From: Ophiostoma sp. CBS 140.51
Taxonomy: Eukaryota; Ascomycota; Sordariomycetes; Ophiostomatales; Ophiostomataceae
Length of the DNA stretch: 64,000 nt
Reading direction: 5' to 3'
NCBI GenBank assembly: GCA_029298735.1
Contig: JANSLP010000045.1
Coordinates: forward strand, 62,001-126,000
The notes under the pieces are model-generated. The model made no database searches. It saw only the letters and a list, made by a program, of their open reading frames with translations, and was not told the origin of the DNA. Position numbers and translations under genes: made by a program. Below, one piece after another: positions 41,735 to 53,513 of this stretch (position 1 is its first letter; each line of letters starts with the position of its first letter).

Positions 41735-44463
41735 GATGTGAACCCGGCCGCGACTCCACTTCATGGCACCACAGTCCCGCCGCTCACGTCGTCGTGTCCG
41801 TGGGCCGGCTGACAGTTTGTCGTCATATGCGGGAGGAGGACCGACAGGCCATTAGGAGAGGAGAAAATGACGACGGGCGGTGAGATTATGAGACTGGTGA
41901 CGAGACATTGGAAGTGGAAGGCTGTGGTTGATGGTTGACAGGGATCCGGTCCACTCTCTCAAGAAGCTCGGACGCCACTTTCGACAGCTAGATGGGGCTG
42001 CATCCTGACCAATTTCCACTTTGCAGCACAGGGTGGCGCTCCGAGAAAGCAATAGACGGACGAGAGGCACAACGAAACATGCAATGCACGGTCCAGATGC
42101 ATGGCCGCATGTTGATCCCCAGAAAAGAAAAGAAAGGGTCCAGGGTGTCTCGGGCGACAGAGTTGTGTGTGATGAAGTTTTGAAGCAAGTGATGAGAGTG
42201 ACAAAAGTGACAGAAGTGACAGATGCGAGAAGCGACAGGAAAGAGACCTGCATGTCGAGGGAGATCACAGCCTCACATCAGCTGGGGGCTGACTTGCTGT
42301 GTCCTTTCTCTCTGTCCTATTTCGGTATTTTTGTTCGATTTTCGTTCCTTTTTGTTTTCTTTCTCTTTCTTTCTCCTCACCTTGGCAACTGAGCCAAGAC
42401 TTCTCGGATACTTCAATATCAAAAAGCTCATAAAAAAGAAAAGCACACCATGGAAGAGCAGTTTTTGGGTTGTGGAAAGACGCGGAACCAGTGAGAGGCT
42501 GCGGTTGGTCGGTGTTTCGTTTTGTTTCTCAGCTCACATCAGCTTGGTCGCACACTCATGCACACTTGTGCACACTCTCGCACAGTTTTTCGGTCTTTTT
42601 TGCTTTCTTTATCTCTCAATTTTGTTTATTTTCATCGTTTCGTGGTCCTTTTCTCATCCGTCGTTCCGAGAGACGTCGTCTCGCAGACCTTGTGACTCCT
42701 GTCGGGTACTTGCGCGAGGTTGGTTCTAGCTCTATTAGCTTTTATGTTTATGCCGTGCGACATCTTCTTATTTTTCTCATCTTCTTATTTTCTCTGCCTT
42801 TTTTCTTCTTCTTTTTTCTGATCTCGTCTTCTCTTCCTCTTTCAGTCTTCTGCGCTGCTACATGCATACACGACCGGGACTATTGAAATACCAAATTGCG
42901 CCGACATGGGGCTGCTGGAGAAGATGGAGCCTGTTTGACGTTGCTTTCGCCTTTCGTTATTGAGTCGTTATTGCATGTCTTTTATTTCTTTATTTCGCTC
43001 TTTATTTAGACAGCAATGTATTATTTTCTTATTTATTTCTTCTAGGCACATTTTCGCACTATCTCTCATACCTAAATCGCCCCAAACGCCATGCAATCGC
43101 CTGTTCTTATCGCGTCCGTGCTATGTGATTGGTCCAGTTGGGAGTCCCACTCATCTGTCGTCCTAGCAACAGCGTATCAAAACAAACTTGTCCACTCTCT
43201 CTTTCCCTCTTTCCCTCCACCATTTGCAGCTTCGCCCATCTCCGCTCTTTCCCTCTTTGTCGTCACAGGCCCAGAAAATAGCCGTGGCTCCACTTCTGGT
43301 GCTTTCTTGTATCTCTTTTGCTCTTTTCTCTGCGTGTTTGCGGCGTGCCTTCTTTTCTTGGCACAGCGCAAATGGCTCCTGCGCACATCCCTACACTCGC
43401 AACCTTGCAAGTGACAGAAGGCACGATCCTCACTTTTGACTTGACCGGGAAGCTATGGCCACTCCCATCGTCCTTCCTCTTCCGTCTGTATTGCACAACA
43501 ACCAAACACCCCTGTACGACAGTAGCTCCTTCCCTCCTGCTCCAGTTCTCCACGCCCCGCTCGACTCGACCTCACCTAACCTCACCTCGTTCTTTCTGTT
43601 TCTGTGTCTCTTGTCTCTCTGCTGCTGGTCTCTCTCGATTCTATATGGCCAGACCTCATCCTCATTTCTCACTCTGCCCAAGCCTTGCCGTCTGTCCCGC
43701 TTCTCCTCTCCTCTCATATCCATACCGCCCTCTATTATTATCCTTGCTGCTCCATATTCCATATTCCGAGGGCAAGGCCCCCCTCCTCCTCTTTCTCGAC
43801 ACCCAGAGTCGATCTTATTTGCTTTCAATTATTCCTCATTCTTGGATATTCGTCTTTTTTGTTTCTTTTCTTTTTGTAACTGCAAACTTTGTTCTGCCAC
43901 CTTTGCTTTCACCTTTGCACTTTGTCAGTCCTTTCCGGTTGTCTTTCTCTCTCTTCGCCCAGTCTGCTCCAAGACTCGACCCTCCAACAGGCCAAGCGAT
44001 GCGCCGTTGAATCTCGACAATTCGCCAACGTCCGTCGAGGAGAGCGAGAGAAGAGTGTTGTGTATTCATCATCGAGAGTCAACGTTGATAACGACAACAG
44101 ACTCGAGAGCATGAGTTGGTGTTTATAGAGCACGGTCGACAGCAGCAGACACAACAGACTCAAAGCACGGCCACCGCATCATGTAACGACCTGTCGACAG
44201 CCGCATCCACCCAGTTTTTGTGTTTCTTTGTATCACCAGTTATTCCTGGCATCGTTTTCTTTTCTTTCTTATCAACTTCCGGCTCGACCATTACACAGCG
44301 TTGACACATTTCGAATACCGTCTGCCGGGCGCCGTGAGCACGGAGCAGCCGATCGTCTGCCGGCCACGTCACAACCCTCGATCCACCTATGATGGCAACA
44401 TCCCCGGATGGCCGCTTTCGTGGCCTTGTCCACGGCCATCGACAGCCAATAGTCACCATCGCC
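41735..44463. promoter_or_regulatory. CT-rich leader region of the kelch-type gene
   Basis: From about 42300 to 44380 the plus strand is strongly CT-rich (many TTTCTTT and CTCTCT runs), typical of a long promoter or leader for the downstream gene. Several short ATG frames in 42960-44110 would act as upstream ORFs if transcribed. Near 41970-42240 composition is mixed. No gene or RNA was recognised. Confidence 0.5.
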
Positions 44464-47400
44464 ATGGCTCCTCAAGTAGTGCTGCTTGCGGCCCTATTAC
44501 AACTGCTGCCACGTGTCGCAGCAGCATCCTCCTCGTCCTCGACCCCGGCAGTCTTTCCCTACACACCGACTACCATCCTCGTCCCGAGCGCCGACTCCAG
44601 CGTCGTCTACCTCTTCTCGGCGTCCGAAAGCGGCCAGGTCGAGTTCCTCTCTCTCAACATCTCCTCCACCCTCTCATCCTCCTCGACCGACGGCTTAAAG
44701 TTTCTCACGACTGGCGTTCCTTTCCTCGCAAACAGTAGCCAGGAAAATACGGCAACAACCTTCACACCCACCGTTCGCTCAGACGGTTCTATATTTGTTT
44801 ATGCCGGTGACTGTTCTTCAAGTAGTTCCAGCTCGGCCGCCGTCTGGTCCTACGACCCATCCTCCTCCTCAGCACAATGGACGAGCAGCACGCTGTCTCT
44901 ATCCTCCTCTCAGTCCGGACCCTGGTTCCTTGGCGGCAGCACCGCCTTCTCGAACCAGATTGCGCCGACCATGTCCAACTCGACCTTTTATATCTACGGC
45001 GGCATGTGCCCGACAACTGAGTCCGATTCATCGACAGCAACATCGGCAGCCGCCACTGCGACCTCCATCACAGCCTCCAACTGGCAGGGTAGCGCTTCCT
45101 ACTCAAATAAAATGCTCAAGCTTGTGCCGTCCAGCAACACATATACACCGTCGATCGTGTCGAGCAAAGGACCTCCCATCGCCGAAGCGGGTTTCACATT
45201 CACAGCACTTTCAGCATCACAATCAAACCGGTCAGGTATTGTAACCCAGCAAGTGAACAGTGTCGTTCTCGGAGGTCACACCGAAACGGCCTTTGTCAAC
45301 ATGAGCACGGCCGCCATCTGGAGTCTACCAGAAGAGGCATGGTCCTTTGTCTCGATTGCCAACCCATCCTCCTCCTCGTCCGGCAACACCGAGCTCGCTG
45401 TTGTACGAAAAGATAGCTCATCCGTATCAACAGCAGCACCAGACAGTCGCTCGGGTCACTCGGCCGTTTTGAGCGAGGATGGAAACTCACTGATTATCCT
45501 GGGCGGCTGGGTCGGTGATGTCAACCAGGCCGCTGACCCACAGCTGGCAATCCTCGAAATGGGTCCCGATTACGGACAATGGCAATGGTCCATTCCGGCA
45601 ACACAGCCCTCGGGCACCGGCATGTATGGCCACGGTGCTGCCCTCCTCCCCGGCAATGTCATGGTCGTATACGGTGGCTACAACATCAGTAGCTCTACCT
45701 CATCAGCAAAACTCATCCGGAGAGAATCGACAAACGGTGGAAACGGACTCATGTTTTACAACGTTACCAGCAAGTCATGGTCCGAAGACTACACCAACCC
45801 GACATACGACTTGTCTGCCGCTGCACCTTCTTCGCCAAAATCATCATCATCAACCTCCAAGATCGGCCTCGGTGTTGGTCTTGGCCTGGGCATCCCGCTC
45901 GCTATTCTCATTGTCGTCTTGCTGGTCCGCAGCTGCCGACACAAGGGGCGCCAGCGGCGTCGGCGTGATGAGGCCGTGCGAGCCCTCGCTCAAGATCACC
46001 AACAATTCCTGCACGGTCATGATGAGATGGTGGAGAATAGTCCCGGTGCTGGTCTACCCTTTGGTTGGGGCAACGGCCGCGAAAGCATGGGCTTCTACAC
46101 GGGTGGCCACGACCCGTACAATTCGGGCCGCCGCTCGCTTGGCTTTGAAACGCTTCGTGGAGCCAAGTCGAGCCCAGCCTTCCCCAGCTACCAGTCCCCG
46201 AACCTGAACGGTGACGAGCCCAGCATGCCTGGGCCGGCTTTTACAAGTGCGCGCAAACCGGCACGTAATGTTGCACGTGGCCTGTACCAGCCAACAAATA
46301 TCAACGACTATGAATCCTTCCTCGCTTTGGGTAACAACGGAGGTGCTGCTGCAGGCAACGGTACCAACGGAATCCACCCTATTTACGAGGCTGATGAGGA
46401 AGACGACGACAACGGTACAGAGAAGGGCAAGCAGCGTGGTGACATGGGCAGTCGGTCCATCAGCCCGGAGACTGAGGAATTAACCGACCCTTTCCTCACG
46501 CCCAGCACACAATCTGTGAACGCTGGCTCCGCCAACCCTATGCGATCGTCGTATGCGGGCGCATTTGGCCCCAACACGGTCAACCTTAACCCTTTTGTGC
46601 GCAACACGCCCAGCCCCGAAGCCGGCACCGGTCCATCTCGTGCTCCACATGGTGGTGTGATGGGTGGTGCCGACCTGGGCGTTATGGATCCCTCTGGTGC
46701 TCCCACTGGCCCTCTACGGGTTGGCCAGGACCGTGATGTCCAAGAATGGGTGTCAGGTCTTGAGATTGAAGACCTTCTTTTCTCACCGCCTGCTCCGGGA
46801 GCTGGTGCTGCCATTGCCGCCTCGGTCTCCCCTGCCCCAGGCGCACAACAGCGTGGACGAGTCTCTCCTACCAACACAAACCGCCGACTAAGTCTACGGT
46901 CCAAGGCCAGCACTGGTGGCAGCCCGACTCGGAGCACCTTCTTGGGCTCGGCAGCCGCCGCCGCGGCTGGAGCCGTTGCAGGCGTGGCTGGTGCGTGGGG
47001 CGGTGGTGATGACGAGGCTCGCACGGGAAGCAATCTGTCCGACAAGAGTGCTTTCAGCTTCCTGTCGCGGACGACAAGCTCCCGGGGCCATGGTCCCCAC
47101 AGTGGTGCTCCTAACGTTCTGAACAATAAGGCGTCCAACAGCAACTCGAGTTCCGCAAGCTTCAACACGGCACAGTCCGGCTTCCGCAGTCTTCGTAATG
47201 AAGGGCCGGATCTGTTGTATGGAAAGGGCCACCAGAATGGCAGCAGTGCAGGCGGTAGCTTTGGTGCCGGTGGTGCCAGCAACAACAGCAGTGGGCATGG
47301 AGGTGCCAGTACTCCCAACGCCTATACCTTGAATGCACCGCCAACACTGCCGCCTCTAGGATTTGGGAACTCCCACGAATACGGTGGCGCTGCTGGTGTG

Positions 47401-49053
47401 ATGGCTGCCGGTGCAGTGGCCGGTGCTGCTTACCACAACCGCCATGCTAGCGAAGACGATGAGAATGATGCCCTTACGGGTAGTCCTAGCAAGCTTAAGG
47501 GTCGCCGCACTTGGATGGGTAGTATTATGCGCATATTCAGCTCTGGCTCTCCTGCAAACGCAAACCTCGATACAGATGCCTCTCTTGATGCTGCCAACAG
47601 CAGCAGTATGGGCACTGGTGCTCAGCAGGGTCCCAACTACCGCGACATGGCCCATGCCACTCTGCTTCGACGCAAGCAGGGTCGCTCCGACTGGGAGGCT
47701 GATGAGCTGCGTGAGGAAGAGAACACGGCTGTGGGTGCTCTTCGCAGTGGTGGTCGGACGGCCAGCATTGGATCTATGCACGGCTACAGCCACAGCATCG
47801 GCCAAGGTGCCAGGTCGGGAGCAGGCGAACAGTCTGCCTCTGGCAATATTGCAGTTGGTCGGCGTGACGGTAGTGGCAAGTCGGACGAGTGGGATGTTGA
47901 GAAAGCGGTGCAAAATCGTGTCGTCCAAATCATGTTTACCATGCCCCGTGGCGAGCAACTGCGCGTTGTCAATGCTGAGGTCGAACGCGAAGACGATGAG
48001 GCCGACATTGGCAACCTCAGCCAGTCCGTCGACCCTCACGACTACAGCATCAACACTGATCTGGACCATGACGACACTGTCGATGATGACGATGCAGGTG
48101 GTCTTTCGGCACCACCGCCACCTCCTGTCTTGCAACGCCCGTACCACTCGTACCGCTCACGCTCTCCGCCGGTTACAACAGACACGACCAAGACTTTGGC
48201 CAACGATCAATACCGCGCTCTGCCGCCACCGCCCAAACTAGCATCGCCCACCCCGCCGAGCATTATCGACCGTCAGGACGAGCAGCTACGTCAACTGCAC
48301 GAGGCTTTGGCCGAGTCTAAGCGTCTGCTGTCGACCCAGGCCATTGAGCCATGGATGTTGGACGCTCATGATGACGATGACTACGAAGATGACGCGGCTA
48401 CGTTTGGTGAGGAGGAGGTGCACGAAGATGAAGCACAGGCCATCCCGATCAACAAGGGAAAAGTCGTGGACGTCGGCTGGATGGAGGCAGGGAGCATGCC
48501 CTCGCCGCTAAACATGTCGTATGTCTCGGAGAAGCGCAGCCAGGTGGCCGAGGAGCGTGAGCGGCTGGCCACTGCGGCTGCTCTAGCGCGTGTCTTTATG
48601 AGCAGGCCAGGTACTGGCTCGTCGCCAGCGGCCACACCTCCTTCTGCACGGAGGCCTGTCCCAGCCCCTGCCCCTGTCCCGGCACCGGCACCATCTATAC
48701 CGACCATGCCAGCCAAGCCGGCCGCGGCAGCCGCGCCACCTGCTTCGCCTACTCGCACGCAGGCTGCCATGCCGACAACACCCACCAAGGCGCTGACACC
48801 CGTCCGCTCCCTGGCATCGACGTACAAGACGCCCACCAAGGCCGTATCCACCGACTCGCTGTCGACCAATACGTCCCTGACGTCGCGGCGATCCGGCCGG
48901 CGTGGGACCTTGGGCGGCGACACTCTGCTGGGCTCACCCGCCGCAACCGAGGCGGCCAGCACAATTAAGAAGCCGGCCGGGTTTGTGCTCAACATGGTGG
49001 ACAAGATTGAGTTGACGGGGTCGCCCAAGTCGGGCCACAGCCGACTCGATTGA
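44464..49053 (+). CDS. Kelch/beta-propeller single-pass membrane protein
   Basis: A 1529-residue, intron-free type I membrane protein. Residues 1-21 are a signal peptide (MAPQVVLLAALLQLLPRVAA). The ectodomain to about 450 is Ser-rich with kelch-type blades: FYIYGGMCP, NSLIILGGWVGDV, GHGAALLPGNVMVVYGGYN. A transmembrane helix (KIGLGVGLGLGIPLAILIVVLLV) at about 466-490 is followed by RSCRHKGRQRRRR. The cytosolic part of over 1000 residues is disordered apart from short conserved blocks, among them AVQNRVVQIMFTMPRGEQLR near 1150 and NRRLSLRSKAS. The start 44464 (GCCATGG) sits exactly at the signal peptide; an in-frame ATG at 44389 would add 25 residues and bury it. A surface sensor or polarity role is inferred from architecture only. 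It converges on the PI-PLC gene. Confidence 0.88.
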   Translation: MAPQVVLLAALLQLLPRVAAASSSSSTPAVFPYTPTTILVPSADSSVVYLFSASESGQVEFLSLNISSTLSSSSTDGLKFLTTGVPFLANSSQENTATTFTPTVRSDGSIFVYAGDCSSSSSSSAAVWSYDPSSSSAQWTSSTLSLSSSQSGPWFLGGSTAFSNQIAPTMSNSTFYIYGGMCPTTESDSSTATSAAATATSITASNWQGSASYSNKMLKLVPSSNTYTPSIVSSKGPPIAEAGFTFTALSASQSNRSGIVTQQVNSVVLGGHTETAFVNMSTAAIWSLPEEAWSFVSIANPSSSSSGNTELAVVRKDSSSVSTAAPDSRSGHSAVLSEDGNSLIILGGWVGDVNQAADPQLAILEMGPDYGQWQWSIPATQPSGTGMYGHGAALLPGNVMVVYGGYNISSSTSSAKLIRRESTNGGNGLMFYNVTSKSWSEDYTNPTYDLSAAAPSSPKSSSSTSKIGLGVGLGLGIPLAILIVVLLVRSCRHKGRQRRRRDEAVRALAQDHQQFLHGHDEMVENSPGAGLPFGWGNGRESMGFYTGGHDPYNSGRRSLGFETLRGAKSSPAFPSYQSPNLNGDEPSMPGPAFTSARKPARNVARGLYQPTNINDYESFLALGNNGGAAAGNGTNGIHPIYEADEEDDDNGTEKGKQRGDMGSRSISPETEELTDPFLTPSTQSVNAGSANPMRSSYAGAFGPNTVNLNPFVRNTPSPEAGTGPSRAPHGGVMGGADLGVMDPSGAPTGPLRVGQDRDVQEWVSGLEIEDLLFSPPAPGAGAAIAASVSPAPGAQQRGRVSPTNTNRRLSLRSKASTGGSPTRSTFLGSAAAAAAGAVAGVAGAWGGGDDEARTGSNLSDKSAFSFLSRTTSSRGHGPHSGAPNVLNNKASNSNSSSASFNTAQSGFRSLRNEGPDLLYGKGHQNGSSAGGSFGAGGASNNSSGHGGASTPNAYTLNAPPTLPPLGFGNSHEYGGAAGVMAAGAVAGAAYHNRHASEDDENDALTGSPSKLKGRRTWMGSIMRIFSSGSPANANLDTDASLDAANSSSMGTGAQQGPNYRDMAHATLLRRKQGRSDWEADELREEENTAVGALRSGGRTASIGSMHGYSHSIGQGARSGAGEQSASGNIAVGRRDGSGKSDEWDVEKAVQNRVVQIMFTMPRGEQLRVVNAEVEREDDEADIGNLSQSVDPHDYSINTDLDHDDTVDDDDAGGLSAPPPPPVLQRPYHSYRSRSPPVTTDTTKTLANDQYRALPPPPKLASPTPPSIIDRQDEQLRQLHEALAESKRLLSTQAIEPWMLDAHDDDDYEDDAATFGEEEVHEDEAQAIPINKGKVVDVGWMEAGSMPSPLNMSYVSEKRSQVAEERERLATAAALARVFMSRPGTGSSPAATPPSARRPVPAPAPVPAPAPSIPTMPAKPAAAAAPPASPTRTQAAMPTTPTKALTPVRSLASTYKTPTKAVSTDSLSTNTSLTSRRSGRRGTLGGDTLLGSPAATEAASTIKKPAGFVLNMVDKIELTGSPKSGHSRLD

Positions 49054-49584
49054 TGAGATGAGAGGGGGAAGATGACGTAACATCTATGGAGTTTGTATTT
49101 TGATGGCGATGGGATTTAAGATTTTATTTAAGGAACATATTGGAAATATGGGCGTTTTGTAATTATTTATGTACACTATATATTTTTATTTCTACCATTT
49201 ACGATTTATTTTGGACTGAGATTGATTTTAATTGAGTGACTGGTTATGTTTTTTTATTTGAATTTAATGGAATAAAATGAATGAAGATAGAAAATATTTC
49301 GAAACAGAAAAATCCACTTGATATAAAATCAAACAAGATAGAAGGCGAACTAAACAAATACTAAATAATATTACAAACTCCCAACAGCGAGCTGTCATTG
49401 AAACAATACTTTTAAAAATACCTATGATGCTAATTATGCTGCGAGCGGCCATGTAGGCAACGCCCTATGCTATGCTGCCCGTTATGTATAGATTTTTTGT
49501 CCTCCATTATTTTGAGCCCATTTCCTTCCCGTAACGCCATAAGAATGCAATAAAGTTTATACGTGAAAGAAGAGCCACCCGCGC
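49054..49584. other. AT-rich convergent intergenic region
   Basis: Strongly AT-rich sequence between the kelch gene stop and the PI-PLC gene stop; it carries the two 3' untranslated regions. No frame or RNA is supported. Confidence 0.55.
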
Positions 49585-51030
49585 TCAGTCCTCGAACTCG
49601 AAGAAGGTGTTCCGCCGTAGGATTGCGTCAATCAGACGCCGACCAGGAAAATCGGCCATGACCACGCCGACGGGTGTGTATGGTCCTTTGTGCGGCTTCC
49701 TCGTCTCCCAGCTTTCGGCCAAATCGTCACCGCGCTCCAGCCACCAGCCTGTCCGGTCATTGATGCCTTCGACAGAGCGATTCGTCGGCCCCGCCGCAGC
49801 GTCAATGGGTGTCACACCAACACTCGCACTCAAGTGAGAGAGAAACAGCGGCATCCCATTCTCATCCACAGTCGCATTCTTAGCAGCAGCCTGCAAGTTG
49901 TCCCGCACAGCATCCCACTTGTCGTCCAGGTGCTGCAGATCGGGCGTCTGCCAGTAGTCTTCGATTTCCAGCAGGCGCGACGACAACTCCCAGGGAATGC
50001 CGTACCACGGCACTGACCCAGGTGGTGCAGCTAGATAGCTCACCGGGAAATAGGGGAACTCTTGCAAGATCAAAATCTTGCCGCGGAGTGCGCCGACGGT
50101 GGGGATGTGCTCCGGTGGCGGCGTCTGGAAGTGCGGGTCATCGCTGGTGTTGGAGCGGTACAGGTACTTGGCGAGACCGGCGGCCGTGCGCGGGTCGTTG
50201 AGACGGTAATTGTCAAAGGCTTCGAGGAAGGGTGGCGTGACGTTGGTGTCGATGGCGAACTGGCCGGCATCCTTGGCTGGACCGGGCGGGTCTGACACGG
50301 AACCGTTCAGCGGCAGGGCCTCTTCCTTGAGTCGTATAATGACCGTCTCGGACGGGTGCGCCTCGAGAAAAGCAAAAACGGTCTGCGCGACATCGGCAAA
50401 CTCGTAGCCCGTGTACACGGAAGCGTGGTAGATGCCGAGGGGGTTCGCTTTGCCGGCCGAATCGGACGATCCTGGCTGCACCTGTACACGCGCCCGCACA
50501 TCGAGGTACCGCACGCCAGCGGCCAGCTGTTCATACAGCCCGGCATTCTGGCAGCGGTAGCCCAACAGGTCGATGCGGTGCGTCAACGTATCGTGCGTCC
50601 CCGGAATGGCCAAACGAGCTAGGGACCAGTCGTCTGGTGCTGTGGCCATCCAGTTGGCATACAGCGACGCGTTGGCACCCGTCAGGGCAGCGGCAATGTC
50701 AAAAGAAAAGGGAGAGGTATGATCGGCCTCGGGGCTGGCGCTGACGGGCGTCAAGAGGTTGTTGATGCTGTTGGGCGCAGCTGTCGTTTTCGGCACAGTT
50801 TCGGCCACCGTATTGGCCAGGATGACCGGCACGTTGACAACCTGCGCTGCCTCCAGCCCCGGAATGGTGTCAAACACGTCAAACCATGTTGTCAGGATGA
50901 AGGCGAGGAGCAGCAGAAACGGCACAGACAGGATGGCGCGGCGGCTGTTGCTCGCATTGCTGTTGATGCACGGCACCAAGGAACGCTTGCCTGGCCGGGG
51001 CACCGGCTCACGTGGAGGAAAGATGGGCAT
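49585..51030 (-). CDS. PI-PLC X-domain protein, bacterial-like, membrane-anchored
   Basis: A 481-residue, intron-free protein. A single N-terminal hydrophobic helix (RAILSVPFLLLLAFILTTWF, about 31-50) after a basic stretch suggests a type II anchor or uncleaved signal. The catalytic domain runs from about 125 to the end. The two expected active-site histidines are present: H146 in LAIPGTHDTLTHR and H202 in GIYHASVYTGY; RYLDVRARVQ and HPSETVIIRLKEE are the usual following strands. There is no Y or C2 domain, as in the small bacterial/fungal PI-PLC group that cleaves phosphatidylinositol or related glycolipids to cyclic inositol phosphate. Substrate is unknown; N-linked sites (NAS, NVT, NTS, NRS) favour a luminal or extracellular location. 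The start at 51030 precedes the basic N-terminus; no upstream ATG extends it. Confidence 0.9.
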   Translation of the reverse strand: MPIFPPREPVPRPGKRSLVPCINSNASNSRRAILSVPFLLLLAFILTTWFDVFDTIPGLEAAQVVNVPVILANTVAETVPKTTAAPNSINNLLTPVSASPEADHTSPFSFDIAAALTGANASLYANWMATAPDDWSLARLAIPGTHDTLTHRIDLLGYRCQNAGLYEQLAAGVRYLDVRARVQVQPGSSDSAGKANPLGIYHASVYTGYEFADVAQTVFAFLEAHPSETVIIRLKEEALPLNGSVSDPPGPAKDAGQFAIDTNVTPPFLEAFDNYRLNDPRTAAGLAKYLYRSNTSDDPHFQTPPPEHIPTVGALRGKILILQEFPYFPVSYLAAPPGSVPWYGIPWELSSRLLEIEDYWQTPDLQHLDDKWDAVRDNLQAAAKNATVDENGMPLFLSHLSASVGVTPIDAAAGPTNRSVEGINDRTGWWLERGDDLAESWETRKPHKGPYTPVGVVMADFPGRRLIDAILRRNTFFEFED

Positions 51031-53327
51031 GTCGGAGGCGGTGGGAGGGTATATTAAAGGGAAAAGAGCGATATAGAACGATCGAAATACGCTTTACAGC
51101 GAAATAGAGTGCAGAACGGCAGTCGGCGCAATCATCTTTCAAGATGCGATGCTGGCGATGCGATGCGACAGAACAGGGTGGTCCAAACGCGCAAGGTGCA
51201 AAAGAAGGTGCAGGTAGAAGTCAAGATGAACGATATAAAGTAAAAGATGGTATCCCCGTATTCGTCTTCCTCTCGAACGGGCTGTGTTGGTGGTTGTCGA
51301 CGGCACGTCGTCGTCGATGTTTTACCCCGTGGTTGTCCGTTGAGGTTTCGCGAAAATCACGTGCCCACATCAAATTCGCGAAACGATGGCGAACGTGCCT
51401 GCCAAACGGCTGTCATTGGTCGGGCCTGGACTCGGGGTCAGACCTGTCGGGACCACATTGCACGTGACGAGTCACCTGCTTAAATAAGAATCGACTCGAT
51501 CAATCCGAGTTTCTTGGACCAGTCCACTTACTCACTCGATGATCGCCTTCGTCCGCGTCCGCTGGTTTTGTGCCCACCTCGGCCCACCCCATGGCCTGGA
51601 TCGACACCCGCCCGACCCGGTTTTTTAATGCTTCCTGACATACACAGTACTCCAAAAAGGGAGAGACTGTCTAGTTGTTTCTGTCTCCCTTGATCGCGTG
51701 GGCAGATTGATGGCAGAACGATTCGATCGATTATCGAGGGATATCTCGAGATGTTGAAGGAGGGTGGAAATGTTCTTGTTGAAGCTGTCTTGAAAGACAA
51801 CAAGACGAGATGGCAGAGGTGCTCCTGTTCACGACGAATTCAGGACGGAAACCTTTGTCCCTGGCCAAGCCCAGGTTCGGGTTCCAGGTCCTGGCTACGC
51901 CCTGGTTTTTTCGTGTTGCCACCCCGTCAACCTTTTTGCTTAGTGTGAAGCCTTTTCTCTTTCTTACTGTTTTTTAACTGTATTTTTTCCAAGGTCAAGG
52001 CGGGCCAGGACCCGAGCTCCTTTGTCTAGTCCCTGTTTTCCTGCTTCGATGAAAAAAAAAGGTTCAAAAGTTCACAAACTTTTAGTCACCAAAAACATAA
52101 GCCTCTCGCGGTTGACGCGTTTTCGCCAGCAGATACAGTGGACAATGAGTGGACAGCGAGTGGACAATATTGACCATCAAACTTGCAAGCTTGATACGGA
52201 GTCGCGGTTACAGGATGCTGGACTCTGGGCAAAAGAGGAGCAAGGAAGACCATGTCTTCTCCACCGGTATCCCAGCTGCCGGGCGGAGAAGAACGTCAGT
52301 TCCGCAGTCCGATTACCACTCAGTGGAGGTCTGGGAAGGTTTTAGCAGTCAATGTCAGTGTCATAGAAGAGAAGAAAGGGATGTTTGTTTCCAGAGTTAA
52401 CTGGAGACGCGGAGTAGCAGCCTACACAGTCTGCACAGTCTACACAATTCAGCTCGCGAGGCAAAAACATGTGAAGTGCCGGGTGATGGAAGGGATGCAT
52501 CACAACATTAGGACATACTTCCCATTTAGGAACCCGAGCACCCTTTAAGAAGCCCGGAGAACAAAGAAAAGAATGTCCCCGACATCCAACGTCGTTCTTT
52601 TGCCCTGGTGGAGCGGTACATTGACGACACCCCTTGCTTCCACTTACGTCCAGCGAGTCAGCAACCCTTCTACCCTTTCTGGGGCCAAGAAACAGAGAGG
52701 GAGAGCCGGATAGAGGGTCAAGACGGCACTGGAGGGTAGTAACCACTCTACCAAGACTACCTTCAGCGGAAAGCAGTCTTTCCGTGATATTTTTATGGTG
52801 TTGATTTCTGGCGTTGAATTTAGCGTTTGTTTTTGCTCTGCTAGTTTTTTACGTTTTGTTGACTTTTCCACCGTTTTGGTTAAGGCAGTTGCTCTATTTT
52901 TTCTCTGCTCCCTTTGTCCCCCAATTAACTTTGTTGGTGTGGTTGGTTTTGTTGGTTTTGTGTGTATTAATAGGATAGCGAGGGCAACTAGCAAGCCGCC
53001 AGGCGTCTAGCTCCTGTCTACGTTTTTCTTCGTCTCTTTTTGCTTTAGTTAACTTTGTTCGTATCGCAGCCTTTGGAGTGCTCGTTAGCGTTCCTCATTC
53101 ACGTGTGGTTTTGATGTTGCTTCATCCATTCTATTTTTTCTCCCTTGGTCTCATCACGCCTCGTCTTCCCCTGAGCCGATGTGGGAAAGCTCGGATGAAC
53201 GCAGGGGACCAGGAGAAAGGGTTCGTCATCACAAATAAAACGAGAAAAGAAATGGATGTCGTGAAGTGGTTGCTGTCTCGGATACCCAGGCCGTAAATAT
53301 ATTTGGATCTAAGCAATCCGAGCTTTT

Positions 53328-53513
53328 TTGGTTGTGCCCTCGTCTTCAAGCTTGGACCCTGATTTTTCTTCTGCCGCCGTCGTACTCAACAAAGACGCTT
53401 GCATTTTGTGCGGCGCCGCCGGATTGTCGTCGTGTGATTCCAGTGCTGCGGGCGGGCGTCGTGACGCGGCGGGCAAGGCAAAGGGTGATCCCCTCGTATA
53501 CGAGATGCAGTGA
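53328..53513 (+). other. Isolated coding-like frame, possible exon or relic
   Basis: An open frame with good fungal codon usage ends in TGA 53511-53513. It reads SSLDPDFSSAAVVLNKDACI then LCGAAGLSSC, and ends GDPLVYEMQ. There is no in-frame ATG at its start. A pyrimidine-rich stretch with a possible CTTCAAG acceptor (AG at 53349-53350) lies at its left end. It may be the last exon of an unseen gene or the remnant of one. Confidence 0.25.
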
